Assembly: GCA_028752905.1 (NCBI GenBank)
Contig: JAQNBH010000076.1
Coordinates: 20,676-84,675, forward strand
Source of the DNA: Cladorhizidae sp. MBARI D1340-BT2
Taxonomy: Eukaryota > Porifera > Demospongiae > Poecilosclerida > Cladorhizidae
Direction: 5' to 3'
DNA: 64,000 nt
Positions within the stretch are counted from its first letter, which is position 1, and each line of letters starts with the position of its first letter. The translations under genes were made by a program, and so were the position numbers. The notes under the pieces were generated by a model that was not told where the DNA came from, did not search any database, and was given only the letters and a program-made list of their open reading frames with translations. This document shows positions 14,166 through 24,729 of this stretch, piece by piece.

Positions 14166-14412
14166 GTGTATTGGATGAAGTGGTGTCCATCAGCAAGTGT
14201 GTGTGTGTGTGTGTGTATTGGATGAAGTGGTGTCCATCAGCAGGTGTGTGTGTGTATTGGATGAAGTGGTGGCCATCAGCAGGTGTGTGTGTGTATTGGA
14301 TGAAGTGGTGTCCATCAGCAGGTGTGTGTGTGTATTGGATGAAGTGGTGTCCATCAGCAGGTGTGTGTGTGTATTGGATGAAGTGGTGGCCATCAGCAGG
14401 TGTGTGTGTGTA
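14166..14412. repeat. 39-bp minisatellite with an embedded (TG)n tract, about 6 copies
   Basis: The unit is a TGTGTGTGTG tract followed by TATTGGATGAAGTGGTG and CCATCAGCAGG. It follows the 66-bp array directly, with no spacer. The copies alternate between GGTGTCC and GGTGGCC. Open frames on both strands are by-products of a 39-bp period. Confidence 0.93.
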
Positions 14413-14587
14413 CTTCTTAATGGTGAGCACAGGACTTCCTCTTTACACTCAAACATTTAATGACTTCTTTTGAGAAGTAAACATAATAATCGTGTCCCAT
14501 TATTATATATTATATGCTGTGGCTAGTTGATGATGGCAGTGGAGCAAGTGAGGCCAAGCCTGGAGAGTGGCCCTCACAACACCACAC

Positions 14588-15277
14588 AGTTGTGTGCATG
14601 TAGCAGGCACTTCAAACACTTAACAGTTGTGTGCATGTAGCAGGCACTTCAAACACTTAACAGTTGTGTGCATGTAGCAGGCACTTCAAACACTTAACAG
14701 TTGTGTGCATGTAGCAGGCACTTCAAACACTTAACAGTTGTGTGCATGTAGCAGGCACTTCAAACACTTAACAGTTGTGTGCATGTAGCAGGCACTTCAA
14801 ACACTTAACAGTTGTGTGCATGTAGCAGGCACTTCAAACACTTAACAGTTGTGTGCATGTAGCAGGCACTTCAAACACTTAACAGTTGTGTGCATGTAGC
14901 AGGCACTTCAAACACTTAACAGTTGTGTGCATGTAGCAGGCTCTTCAAACACTTAACAGTTGTGTGCATGTACCAGACACTTCAAACACTTAACAGTTGT
15001 GTGCATGTAGCAGGCACTTCAAACACTTAACAGTTGTGTGCATGTAGCAGGCACTTCAAACACTTAACAGTTGTGTGCATGTAGCAGGCACTTCAAACAC
15101 TTAACAGTTGTGTGCATGTAGCAGGCACTTCAAACACTTAACAGTTGTGTGCATGTAGCAGGCACTTCAAACACTTAACAGTTGTGTGCATGTAGCAGGC
15201 ACTTCAAACACTTAACAGTTGTGTGCATGTAGCAGGCACTTCAAACACTTAACAGTTGTGTGCATGTACCAGACTTC
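14588..15277. repeat. 37-bp minisatellite, about 18.6 copies
   Basis: The unit is 37 bp, starting ACAGTTGTGTGCATGTAGCA and ending TTCAAACACTTA. Copies are almost identical. Exceptions are a GCTCTTC variant near 14940 and ACCAGAC variants near 14972 and in the last copy. Confidence 0.95.
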
Positions 15278-15317
15278 AAGCCATTACAGTTGCCTGTAAG
15301 TGGTGTATTAATACATG

Positions 15318-15905
15318 CATACAACCCTCAGATATGTGGTGTGTATAATTATATAGACAAGCTAAAGGTTACTTAGATATGTGGTGTGTATATATAGACC
15401 AGCTAAAGGTTACTTAGATATGTGCTGTGTGTATAAAGACAAGCTAATGGTTACTTAGATATGTGGTGTGTATATATAGACAAGCTAAAGGTTACTTAGA
15501 TATGTGGTGTGTATATATAGACAAGCTAAAGGTTACTTAGATATGTGGTGTGTGTATATAGACAAGTTAAAGGTTGGTTTTCTTAGTCTTGTTCTCCAGC
15601 ACCAGCAGGATTGGTATCTCTACATATAACATAATCAAGTAGACAGAATATTCCACTAGATACATCCATAGCTAAATGTTTCCAGAAGACTAGAGGGATA
15701 GTAGTTATCAGTTTATACAGTGAAAGCTATAGCTGCTTCCAACAGTTGTAAGATCATCTAATAATTATAAGTTAATTCACATACAGTGAAAGCTATAGTT
15801 GCTTTCAATGGTTGTAGATCATCTAATAATTTATAAGTTAATTCACATATAGTGAAAACTATAGCTGCTTCCAACGGTTGTAGATCATCTAATAATTATA
15901 ATTCA
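15318..15905. repeat. Dispersed duplicated segment, copy 1 (partner 18985-19765)
   Basis: The segment starts with about six 40-bp units (AGATATGTGGTGTGTATATA then GACAAGCTAAAGGTTACTT). A unique block follows that contains ATATTCCACTAGATACATCC and AGCTAAATGTTTCCAGA. It ends with about three diverged copies of a unit with AGTGAAAGCTATAG and ATCATCTAATAATTATAAG. The same order of three sub-blocks recurs in the same orientation at 18985-19765, so this is one duplicated segment with later local changes. Confidence 0.85.
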
Positions 15906-16122
15906 TGCACATGGTGTTTAGGCCTGCAGTTGCAGTGCTTTAATTTTTGATGTTTGAAAACAGCTCCTCATGTGAGGGACCTGCCTTGACGGGAGCTTGC
16001 ACATTGAGAGAGCTAATTATGCAGCATGAAATATTGAACACACAGAGTTGCTGAAGGCCTCCTAAACATGACCAGACCTGTGACATTCTCTTGCATGAGA
16101 GAGAACCACTGCAACACTGAAG
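15906..16122. other. Unique spacer with no gene seen
   Basis: This is non-repetitive sequence between the duplicated segment and the 33-bp array. No credible exon or RNA gene is visible. Confidence 0.6.
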
Positions 16123-16124
16123 TT

Positions 16125-16770
16125 GTCCTCCATGCTAGCTACCAATACACAGCTCCTTGAAACTCCTTTAGCTACCAATACACAGCTCCTTGAAACTCCT
16201 TTAGCTACCAATACACAGCTCCTTGAAACTCCTTTAGCTACCAGTACACAGCTCCTTGAAACTCCTCTAGCTACCAATACACAGTTCCTTGAAACTCCTT
16301 TAGCTACCAGTACACAGCTCCTTGAAGCTCCTTTAGCTACCAATACACAGCTCCTTGAAACTCCTCTAGCTACCAATACACAGCTCCTTGAAACTCCTTT
16401 ACCTACCAGTACACAGCTCCTTGAAACTCCTCTAGCTACCAATACACAGCTCCTTGAAACTCCTCTAGCTACCAATACACAGCTCCTTGAAACTCCTCTA
16501 GCTACCAGTACACAGCTCCTTGAAACTCCTCTAGCTACCAGTACACAGCTCCTTGAAACTTCTTTAGCTACCAATACACAGCTCCTTGAAACTCCTCTAG
16601 CTACCAATACACAGCTCCTTGAAACTCCTTTAGCTACCAGTACACAGCTCCTTGAAACTCCTTTAGCTACCAATACACAGCTCCTTGAAACTTCTTTAGC
16701 TACCAATACACAGTTCCTTGAAACTTCTTTAGCTACCAGTACACAGCTCCTTGAAACTCTTTTAGCCTTA
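16125..16770. repeat. 33-bp minisatellite, about 19.5 copies
   Basis: The unit is 33 bp, CTAGCTACCAATACACAGCT followed by CCTTGAAACTCCT. The main variants are CAA/CAG within TACCARTACAC and CTC/TTT at the end. It stays open for 216 codons on the plus strand and 241 codons on the minus strand with an 11-residue period. Both strands being open equally, and the variants falling at all codon positions, argue for a non-coding minisatellite, though a repetitive peptide cannot be fully excluded. Confidence 0.93.
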
Positions 16771-16774
16771 TAAT

Positions 16775-17340
16775 GGGAGAGTGCCACAAAGAATCATTTT
16801 TAATTGTTCATGACCTGCTAAAGTTTTGTCACCACGTATGTACAGAGTTCAGAATACACATTATTCTTTTTTGTTTGCTTTTCAATGGCATCACCATGGT
16901 TACCAGCATAGTTTGATAAATTTCACTTTGAAAGTGTTTGTTAAAATATATTTCGTAACACGACATTTCAGACAGTCATCGTCCCCTCACAGGAGATGAG
17001 TGGGAGAGTGCAGCTCAGTCAGAGGAATGTTGGTGCGTGGCCAGAGAAATGTTGGTGGCTCCCTGCACACGGCCATTGGGCAAGGTCTGCATCTTACTTG
17101 CTGACAGTCTTCAGTAAGTGTACATCTTGACTTTGTAGAGATGACAAATCCAGTCACATCATGTAACACATCATTGACCACTGTGTAGAGGTGACAATGA
17201 AGTCACATCATGTAACACATAGTTGACGAGAAATAATAATAATATATGTAATACTAACAATAAATATATCTACTCAACAACAACAATAACGTCCATCAAC
17301 TCGAGATTTGAACTCCAGGAGGTACTTACTTCAACTTTGT
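16775..17340. other. Unique stretch with no gene recognised
   Basis: This is mostly single-copy, AT-leaning sequence. A small local tandem duplication is present near 17135-17220, where AGTCACATCATGTAACACAT occurs twice. The 64-codon frame on the minus strand (16987-17181) has no recognisable domain and no splice context. Confidence 0.55.
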
Positions 17341-18515
17341 CTGTCAATACATAGGGGGGATGCTGCAGCAATTTTGGGCCCCCTCGGTCCACCTCCATGC
17401 CCCTGCTTATATTATAATTAATTAGTCTGTCAATACATAGGGGGGATGCTGCAGCAATTTTGGGCCCCCTCGGTCCACCTCCATGCCCCTGCTTATATTA
17501 TAATTAATTAGTCTGTCAATACATAGGGGGGATGCTGCAGCAATTTTGGGCCCCCTCGGTCCACCTCCATGCCCCTGCTTATATTATAATTAATTAGTCT
17601 GTCAATACATAGGGGGGATGCTGCAGCAATTTTGGGCCCCCTCGGTCCACCTCCATGCCCCTGCTTATATTATAATTAATTAGTCTGTCAATACATAGGG
17701 GGGATGCTGCAGCAATTTTGGGCCCCCTCGGTCCACCTCCATGCCCCTGCTTATATTATAATTAATTAGTCTGTCAATACATAGGGGGGATGCTGCAGCA
17801 GTTTTGGGCCCCCTCGGTCCACCTCCATGCCCCTGCTTATATTATAATTAATTAGTCCGTCAATACATAGGGGGGATGCTGCAGCAGTTTTGGGCCCCCT
17901 CGGTCCACCTCCATGCCCCTGCTTATATTATAATTAATTAGTCTGTCAATACATAGGGGGAATGCTGCAGCAGTTTTGGGCCCCCTCGGTCCACCTCCAT
18001 GTCCCTGCTTATATTATAATTAATTAGTCTGTCTATACATAGGGGGGATGCTGCAGCAGTTTTGGGCCCCCTCGGTCCACCTCCATGCCCCTGCTTATAT
18101 TATAATTAATTAGTCTGTCTATACATAGGGGGGATGCTGCAGCAGTTTTGGGCCCCCTCGGTCCACCTCCATGCCCCTGCTTATATTATAATTAATTAGT
18201 CTGTCAATACATAGGGGGGATGCTGCAGCAGTTTTTGGCCCCCTCGGTTCACCTCCATGCCCCTGCTTATATTATAATTAATTAGTCTGTCAATACATAG
18301 GGGGGATGCTGCAGCAGTTTTTGGCCCCCTCGGTCCACCTCCATGCCCCTGCTTATATTATAATTAATTAGTCTGTCAATACATAGGGGGGATGCTGCAG
18401 CAGTTTTTGGCCCCCTCGGTTCACCTCCATGCCCCTGCTTATATTATAATTAATTAGTCTGTCAATACATAGGGGGGATGCTGCAGCAGTTTTTGGCCCC
18501 CTCGGTTCACCCCTG
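17341..18515. repeat. 86-bp minisatellite with a directional variant gradient, about 13.6 copies
   Basis: The unit is 86 bp, starting CTGTCAATACATAGGGGGGA and including GGGCCCCCTCGGTCCACCTC and ATATTATAATTAATTAG. Early copies have GCAGCAATTTTGGGCC, middle copies GCAGCAGTTTTGGGCC, and the last four GCAGCAGTTTTTGGCC, so the variants are ordered along the array. Confidence 0.96.
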
Positions 18516-18984
18516 TGCCCTAATTAATATTGTAAACAACAACAAATAAAAATAAAAAGCAAAAGTTGCCAAGCCACACCCACACACGTCACACTGGAAT
18601 GACCACTAGACTGCAAGAACAAGCATGTCTTTAATTAATTAAGTATATTTCTTATTATAGTACAAGATAGCATCAATGGCAAGTTAAGTCAGGCCAAAAC
18701 TAAGTTAGCTTAAACTCCATTCCATTCCTCACAAAATAGCAATTGCATTTATTATATATAATAATAATGAACATAATAATAATAATAATAATAACTAACA
18801 AGACAAACACTCACACACACAAACAGACCAACAAATGAAACTAGCAAATAACTGAGGCAGGAAATAACTATATTTAAAGAAGTATTGGGCATTTGGTTTA
18901 TATCACAGAGAACCACAGTTACATCTGCACTCTCTCTGTGTGTGTGGGTGTGTGTGTGTGTAATATAAATATTACAGATTATAG
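18516..18984. other. AT-rich spacer with short microsatellites
   Basis: It contains (ATA)n near 18770-18793 and (TG)n near 18938-18961. No gene is visible. Confidence 0.6.
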
Positions 18985-19765
18985 CAACTGTTACTTAGAT
19001 ATGTGGTGTGTATACAAGACAAGCTAAAGGTTACTTAGATATGTGGTGTGTATTATATAGACAAGCTAAAGGTTACTTAGATATGTGGTGTGTATATAAG
19101 ACGAGCTAAAGGTTACTTAGATATGTGCTGTGTATATATAGACAAGCTAAAGGTTACTTAGATATGTGGTGTGTGTATATAGACAAGATATGTGGTGTGT
19201 GTATATAGACCAGCTAAAGGTTACTTAGATATATGGTGTTTGTATATAGACAAACTAAAGTTTACTTAATGGGTGATATTATATGTAGACAAAAAGGTTA
19301 CTTTGATATGTGTTGTGGACAAGCTAAGGGCTGCATAGATGTGTGGATGTGGTGTGTGCATAGACAAGCTAAAGCTTACAGACTGCTTAGTACAGATCTG
19401 TAGCAGCAGAGATTAGTATATCTACAAATAACATATTATATCATTCTAGAGAGAATATTCCACTAGATACATCCATAGCTAAATGTTTCCAGATGACTAG
19501 AGGTATATATACTAGTTAATTAGTTTAATTTCATGCAGTGAAAGCTACAGCTAGTTTCCAGATCATCTAATAATTATAAGTTAATTCACATACAGTGAAA
19601 GCTATAGCTAGCTAACAACAGTTGTAGATCATCTAATAATTATAAGTCAATTCACATAAGTGAAAGCTATAGCTAGCTAACAACAGTTGTAGATCATCTA
19701 ATAATTATAAGTTAATTCACATAATATAGTGAAAGCTATAGCTAGCTAACAACAGTTGTAGAACA
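18985..19765. repeat. Dispersed duplicated segment, copy 2 (partner 15318-15905)
   Basis: It has the same three sub-blocks in the same order and orientation as 15318-15905: 40-bp AGATATGTGGTGTGTATATA units, then the ATATTCCACTAGATACATCC block, then AGTGAAAGCTATAG/ATCATCTAATAATTATAAG units. The unit count is higher and the copies more diverged. Confidence 0.85.
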
Positions 19766-20009
19766 GAATAAAATTAATATAATTATATATAATAATACTT
19801 TTTTTTAAATGTATTTATATATATTTATACATTATTTTATTGATTATTATTGTCATTGTTTTACATTTTATTATTTTTAAAACTTTATATTGTTATTATT
19901 ATCATATATTATTTATTGATTGATTGTTATATTTTAAATTAATTATAAAAAAAAAAAAGACAAGAACTGCATCAGTTAACTAGTTATGGAACAAGTCCAA
20001 CTCCTGACC
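19766..20009. other. AT-rich low-complexity stretch
   Basis: This is T/A-rich sequence with a 12-A run near 19949. No coding potential is seen. Confidence 0.6.
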
Positions 20010-20590
20010 GGCCCCGCACTGAGCCCACCACTGATGCTGCATTCCATCTCTGCACAGCTCCAGGGAGATGCTGAAGGAGGTATGTTCTTGCCTCCACCTC
20101 TCTAGTACATTGCCTCACTCTGTTTATAGCCCAGCGCCTTAAAAAAGGCCAGTGTCCTCATCCCAATGGCCCCAAAGCTTCAATAGGCACAAGTGTGAAG
20201 GCATAGCCAGGCCCTAAGGTGGTGTACTTGGCTGACTTCCTCTCCTCAGCTAGGCCAGCCACTGCTCCAGCACTATTGGTGGCATAGCATTAGTACTGTG
20301 CAAAGGTGTCCGGGCAAGTCGCGTCCCATACTAGTGGCTTGCCATTCTTCCAGGGGATCCTTGTTGCCCCATCCGGTCACCTGCCATCCGTGCGGTTCAG
20401 ACCTAATGGTTCTAGCCTTGAAGATATGTGCTGTGGGCAGAGCTCTGTATATAAGGTCATTGATGGTCCCGTATTGATAATGACAACCCTTCACTTTTCT
20501 TACAACTGAGCACATGCCAATAGATAGGCTCTCAACATGTAATCCTGGGCATTCTACAGGAGGGATGTTGCTGTGGCTGTCACTACAAAA
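20010..20590 (-). pseudogene. Non-LTR retrotransposon C-terminal fragment (degraded)
   Basis: Read on the minus strand, the frame at 20515-20273 contains GTINDLIYRAL and later PLEEWQATSMGRDLPGH. These resemble the widespread C-terminal block that follows reverse transcriptase in many animal non-LTR elements (pattern NDLVYRAL ... PDG ... PW..GKPLVWDVTCPDT). After a stop, a shifted frame carries FGAIGMRTLAFFKALG, matching the next conserved block of the same family. The segment is frameshifted and lacks any RT core, so it is a dead fragment. The family match is from memory of the motif pattern and is moderately certain. Confidence 0.5.
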
Positions 20591-20616
20591 TAGTGCCAGA
20601 TGGTCCGACTTATTAT

Positions 20617-20927
20617 TATTGTTGTTGTTGTTGTTATTACTACTACTATTATTATTACTACTATTATTATTTTATTAATATTACTATTATTATTAGTATT
20701 ATTAATACTATTATTAGTAGTAGTATTTTTTTATTATTGCTATTATTATTAGTATTATTTTATTATTATTACTAGTATTATTATCATCATCAGCAGCATC
20801 ATTATCATCATCATCATTATTATCATTATTAATATTATTATTATTATTATTATAATTAATTATCATTATTCTTTTAATATTTTTATTTAAAAATCTATAT
20901 ATTATTGTTGTTGGTATTATATTGTTG

Positions 20928-20983
<56 letters not shown>

Positions 20984-21343
20984 ATTATTATTATTATTAT
21001 TATTATTATTTTTTTAATTTTTTTTTTTTAATTGTTGTTGTTATTTTTATTGTTATTATTATTATTTTATTATTATATTATTGTTATTATTATTATATTA
21101 TTATTATTATTGTTGTTATTGTTATTATTATTATATTATTATTATTGTTGTTGTTATTGTTATTATATTATTGTTATTATTATTATATTATTATTGTTGT
21201 TGTTATTATTATTGTTATTGTTCTTATGTTATTGTTATATTATTGTTATTGTTGTTGTTATTATTATTATATTATTATTATTAATAATATTGTTATTGTT
21301 ATTGTTATTATTATATTTTATATTATTGTTATTGTTATTATTA

Positions 21344-21413
<70 letters not shown>

Positions 21414-21622
21414 TGTTGTTGTTATTGTTATTTTTATTGTTATTATTTTATTATTATATTATTGTTATTATTATATTATTATTATTATAATATTATTATT
21501 ATTATTATTGTTTTTGTTGTTTTTGTTATTATATTGTTGTTATTATTTTTATTATTATATTATTGTTATTGTTATTATATTATTATTAATAATAATATTG
21601 TTATTGTTATTGTTATATTTTA

Positions 21623-21670
<48 letters not shown>

Positions 21671-21690
21671 TATTATTATTTGTGCTTATT
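20617..21690. repeat. Long interrupted TTA/ATT trinucleotide microsatellite
   Basis: These are near-continuous (TTA)n tracts with TTG interruptions. Every frame gives poly-Leu, poly-Tyr or poly-Ile, so the frames of up to 191 codons are meaningless. The long uninterrupted TTA tracts lie at about 20931-21010 and 21342-21410. Confidence 0.95.
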
Positions 21691-21694
21691 ATTG

Positions 21695-21885
21695 TCTCAA
21701 TGAACTCTCAGTTGACATAATAACATTAAAATCACCTTCTCAATAATCAACTTCAAATTGAAGGCTAGAGCATCTAGTCTAAATGTTGAGTGACAATTTG
21801 AAGTTGATTATCGAGGTGATTTTAATATTATTATTGTTGTTGTTATTATTTCAAATTTATTATTATTATTATTACAATTATTATA

Positions 21886-21983
<98 letters not shown>

Positions 21984-22076
21984 TCTTCTCAATAATCAAC
22001 TTCAAATTGTATGAATACAATTTGAAGTTAATTATTGAGGTGATTATAAGTTATGTCAACTGAGAGTTCATTGAGA
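21695..22076. mobile_element. Palindromic MITE-like element split by a microsatellite
   Basis: The outer inverted repeat is CTCAATGAACTCTCAGTTGACATAA at about 21696-21720, matched by its complement at about 22049-22073. Inside are further inverted pairs, AATAATCAACTTCAAATTG (21742-21760) and CAATTTGAAGTTGATTAT (21793-21811), and a second such hairpin at 21990-22040. An expanded (TTA)n tract at 21843-21980 sits between the two halves. There is no coding capacity. Long palindromic arms without genes are typical of foldback/MITE elements. Confidence 0.7.
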
Positions 22077-22089
22077 ATTCATATTTGTA

Positions 22090-22120
22090 TGCTCATTATT
22101 ATTGTTGTTGTTGTTATTAT

Positions 22121-22196
<76 letters not shown>
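22090..22196. repeat. (TTG)n/(TAC)n/(TTA)n compound microsatellite
   Basis: Runs of TTG, then TAC, then ATT triplets occur in succession between the MITE-like element and the Mutator-like element. Confidence 0.95.
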
Positions 22197-22239
22197 GGAC
22201 TTGATATATAGCTCAAAAGATAAAATCAACGCAAACAAT

Positions 22240-22590
22240 TTTCCACCCGCGCGCTTGACCACGTACTAAAATTTTAACGCCTAATGAAAAAGGTCATTGC
22301 ATGCTCTAGGGCCTCCTCTAGCCACTCGTACCAATTTAATTTTTTCCCGCACTTAGCAATCTGGAGTTATTTTGGCAGAGGTTGCAGGGATTCAGGTTTT
22401 TGAGGTCCCTCCACTTTAGGTCTAGTAACTTGCCTATAGTTATACCTATGAAACATATTCAAAAGAGAGCTCACAAAGAGACCTATCTTTTGAAGTCCAT
22501 ACCATGAAGTTTGCAGAATCTACGGCGCTCTAAAGTTGTAACCACAACAACAAAAGTAAAAAATGCAAGCGACCCCCCTTCAAATGTACT
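22240..22590 (+). repeat. Mutator-like long terminal inverted repeat, left copy with extra outer sequence
   Basis: The block at 22359-22590 includes AGCAATCTGGAGTTATTTTG, GAGGTCCCTCCACTTTAGGT, and CCATGAAGTTTGCAGAATCT. It is repeated in reverse complement at about 24500-24728 and in direct orientation at 28600-28815, with a partial copy at 49322-49475. The outer part (22240-22358) has CCACCCGCGCGCTTGACCAC and AATGAAAAAGGTCATTG, which also occur at 28520-28580. A reversed fragment of the repeat (GGACTTGATATATAGCTC) precedes it at 22197. Confidence 0.8.
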
Positions 22591-22686
22591 TGAGATGAGT
22601 TGGGGAAAGGTGTAATGCATCAGGTATTGCAGAGGAATGAGCATCTTCCTGTCTAAATATATTATATATATTTTATATTATATTAT

Positions 22687-22814
22687 TCAACATTTGTCCT
22701 GCAGGCCTTCAAATTCTTCATCACTTCCATCTGCCAATGGCTCATCAAAGTCCCCATCTGCATCCAATGCCTTGAGGACCTCCTCCAAAGAGAAACATTG
22801 TCTTTTTGCCATAA
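22687..22814 (-). pseudogene. Acidic N-terminal-like ORF fragment of unknown family
   Basis: An ATG at 22814 opens a short frame, MAKRQCFSLEEVLKALDADG followed by an acidic DFDEPLADGSDEEFEGL stretch, ending in a stop soon after. Acidic N termini like this precede many DDE transposases, piggyBac-like ones among them, but there is no TTAA/CCC terminus beside it and no catalytic region. I do not recognise the protein. Confidence 0.3.
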
Positions 22815-23637
22815 TAGTTATCCTATTTGTAATAATTATGTATAAGTCACAATTGTTTCCAAGTTTTCTATAAAAAAATGTTATAGTGAGTGCTATATAA
22901 GTGCTATATAATAAAGGCACTATCATGAACTTACAGTGTTATAGAGAAGTATTGCTGCCTTCGTAAAGAGTTAAGGGAGAAGTAAACCATTTTGGTGAAC
23001 TTTCAAAACGAAATTTGTATGCTTCATAACTTTTTTTTGTTTATTGTCGTTTGCAGATAATTTTTGGACCAGAAGATAAGAGCTTTACAATGATGCATTT
23101 TATAAAGACTAACAATAAATGGTTATGTTTGTACAGTGGTCACAAGTACATGCCCTTGAAACCTGAGTGGTGATCCTTGTCCAATGCAAAAAAAAAAAAA
23201 TTGCGTCATCAACCACTTCTCATTCACAGGTGGTCTTGCATTACCACAGAGGTATACAATGAGCAGAAGAGTTTGCCACAATACTACTTAGAAGTGAAGT
23301 GGGAGGTCAAATAGGTACCGAAAAATTACAAAATCGATGTTAAACATTGATGTATAACTTTTGACTGGTACCTCCCCCCAAAAATATAATCCGCTCATTG
23401 TATAGAGCATAGAAAGAGTTTAAAATGGCATTTAAAAAGTTGGTATATATACAAAAATATTTTACCAAGATATCTTTTGCACAAGAACAAGAAGTACACC
23501 AAAGATACACTTTTCAGAAAATCAGTCAACATTGGGGTTATATCAGAACACTCTCTTTGCCACAATTTTTCTGCTCAAATCTCTTCCCTGATACTCTTCT
23601 GAGTAAGTTACACTAAAAATGGTGTAGCTCCACCTTC
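22815..23637. other. AT-rich interior of the Mutator-like element, no gene seen
   Basis: Non-repetitive sequence with only short frames. The 63-codon plus-strand frame at 23425-23616 has no domain features. Confidence 0.45.
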
Positions 23638-24240
23638 TTAGACATACAGGTCATCCCGCCATGACCTATAGCAAGAGTATAAAAGAAAAGGTGATCTACT
23701 GTAAGCCATAGACAACATACACAGAAGCCAAGACCAAGTGCCATCACAAGTCACACGAATGTCCACAATTTCATCCGGAGCAGCATCCTTCCAGAGGAGT
23801 GCTGCAGCAGCAGAGAACTGTGCCTCACGCTCAAGAGACGTGGCAGCAGCGATCTTCTCATTATGAGAAGAGTAGGAAGGCTTGGACACGGGGGGAAGCA
23901 TGCCCATCATGGCAGTGAAGGTATCCAGGCTCGCCCTTCCCTTACCAATGGTCCTCATGGCTAGGATAGACTTTGTGTTGACAGTATGGTCCTCTGCAGG
24001 ATAGGGGTCAGTCAGAAAGGACTGCTTGCCACACACCATGCAACAGATGGCAACCTTGGACACTAACCCCGTCCTGCACTGTCTGTCCTCTGTCACTGTC
24101 AGAGGAGAGCCACAGCATGAAAAAATGCCAACAGCTCTCTGGAGAGAGCTCATCTTTACCAGGTGGTAGTCCTCCTGGTAGTCATGCTGGTCAGAGGAAG
24201 GAGAGAAGAAGGAAAAAGTCCACGCAGTAGCTGAAGAAGA
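23638..24240 (-). pseudogene. Mutator-like transposase N-terminal fragment
   Basis: The minus-strand frame (ATG at 24153, open further upstream to about 24240) has features of the animal Mutator-like transposase domain. In order they are: a CC..CG cysteine cluster (AICCMVCGK), then RTIGKGRASLDTF, then MLPPVSKPSY, then DEIVDIRVTCDGTW. The DGTW element probably carries a catalytic aspartate of the DDE triad. After that point similarity stops and the frame ends at 23638, so the remaining catalytic residues and C terminus are missing. The fragment lies between the two long inverted repeats and so belongs to that element. The family assignment is from motif pattern only. Confidence 0.6.
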
Positions 24241-24499
24241 TCGAGTGATGGTGGAAGATCGTGAAGCAGTGAGCCAGCTAAACTACCTGCGCAAAGACTC
24301 AAATTTTACTTGGCGGTTGCGCAGTTACCATGGAATCATTCATGACGCAGTAAGGCTATTTTTAGCATATTTCATAATCTCTGTAGGGCTATTTTTAGCA
24401 TATTTCATAATCTCTGTAGGGCGAGCGGTTGCTAAAATATAGACGGTCGAAGTTTCAACAACAGGGATGATTGGGGAGACAATGGCATTTTTTTAATTA

Positions 24500-24728
24500 T
24501 TATTATTATTTTTACTTGTGGTTACAACTTTAGAGCTCCGTAGATTCTGCAAACTTCATGGTATGGACTTGATATATAGCTCAAACGATAGGTCTCTCTG
24601 TGTGCTCTCTTTTGATACTAAAATATGTTTCTAGGTATAATAACTATAGGCAAGTTACTAGACCTAAAGTGGAGGGACCTCAAAAACCTGAATCCCTCCA
24701 ACCTCAGCCAAAATAACTCCAGATTGCT
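24500..24728 (-). repeat. Mutator-like long terminal inverted repeat, right copy
   Basis: This is the reverse complement of 22359-22590. It includes AGATTCTGCAAACTTCATGG, GACCTAAAGTGGAGGGACCT and AACTCCAGATTGCT. Penelope-like coding sequence follows immediately. Confidence 0.8.
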
Positions 24729-24729
24729 C

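Larger units (their letters stand above)
22359..24728 (-). mobile_element. Mutator-like DNA transposon, degraded, with about 230-bp TIRs
   Basis: Two inverted copies of the same roughly 230-bp repeat (22359-22590 and 24500-24728) enclose about 1.9 kb that contains a Mutator-like transposase fragment on the minus strand. Long TIRs flanking such a transposase are usual for this superfamily. The right end is abutted by Penelope-like sequence, and no target-site duplication is recognisable. The interior also has a 32-bp direct duplication (GGCTATTTTTAGCATATTTC...) at about 24354-24420. Confidence 0.6.

Noticed and set aside
13717..14178. 153-codon frame of 22-residue repeats
   Set aside because: It is the translation of a 66-bp minisatellite; the opposite strand is open too.
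16062..16787. 241-codon minus-strand and 216-codon plus-strand repetitive proteins
   Set aside because: Both strands are open equally over a 33-bp minisatellite and variants do not respect codon positions. There is no signal peptide or splice context.
20593..22262. Poly-Leu, poly-Tyr, poly-Asn and poly-Ser frames
   Set aside because: They are pure products of TTA/ATT/TAC triplet microsatellites.
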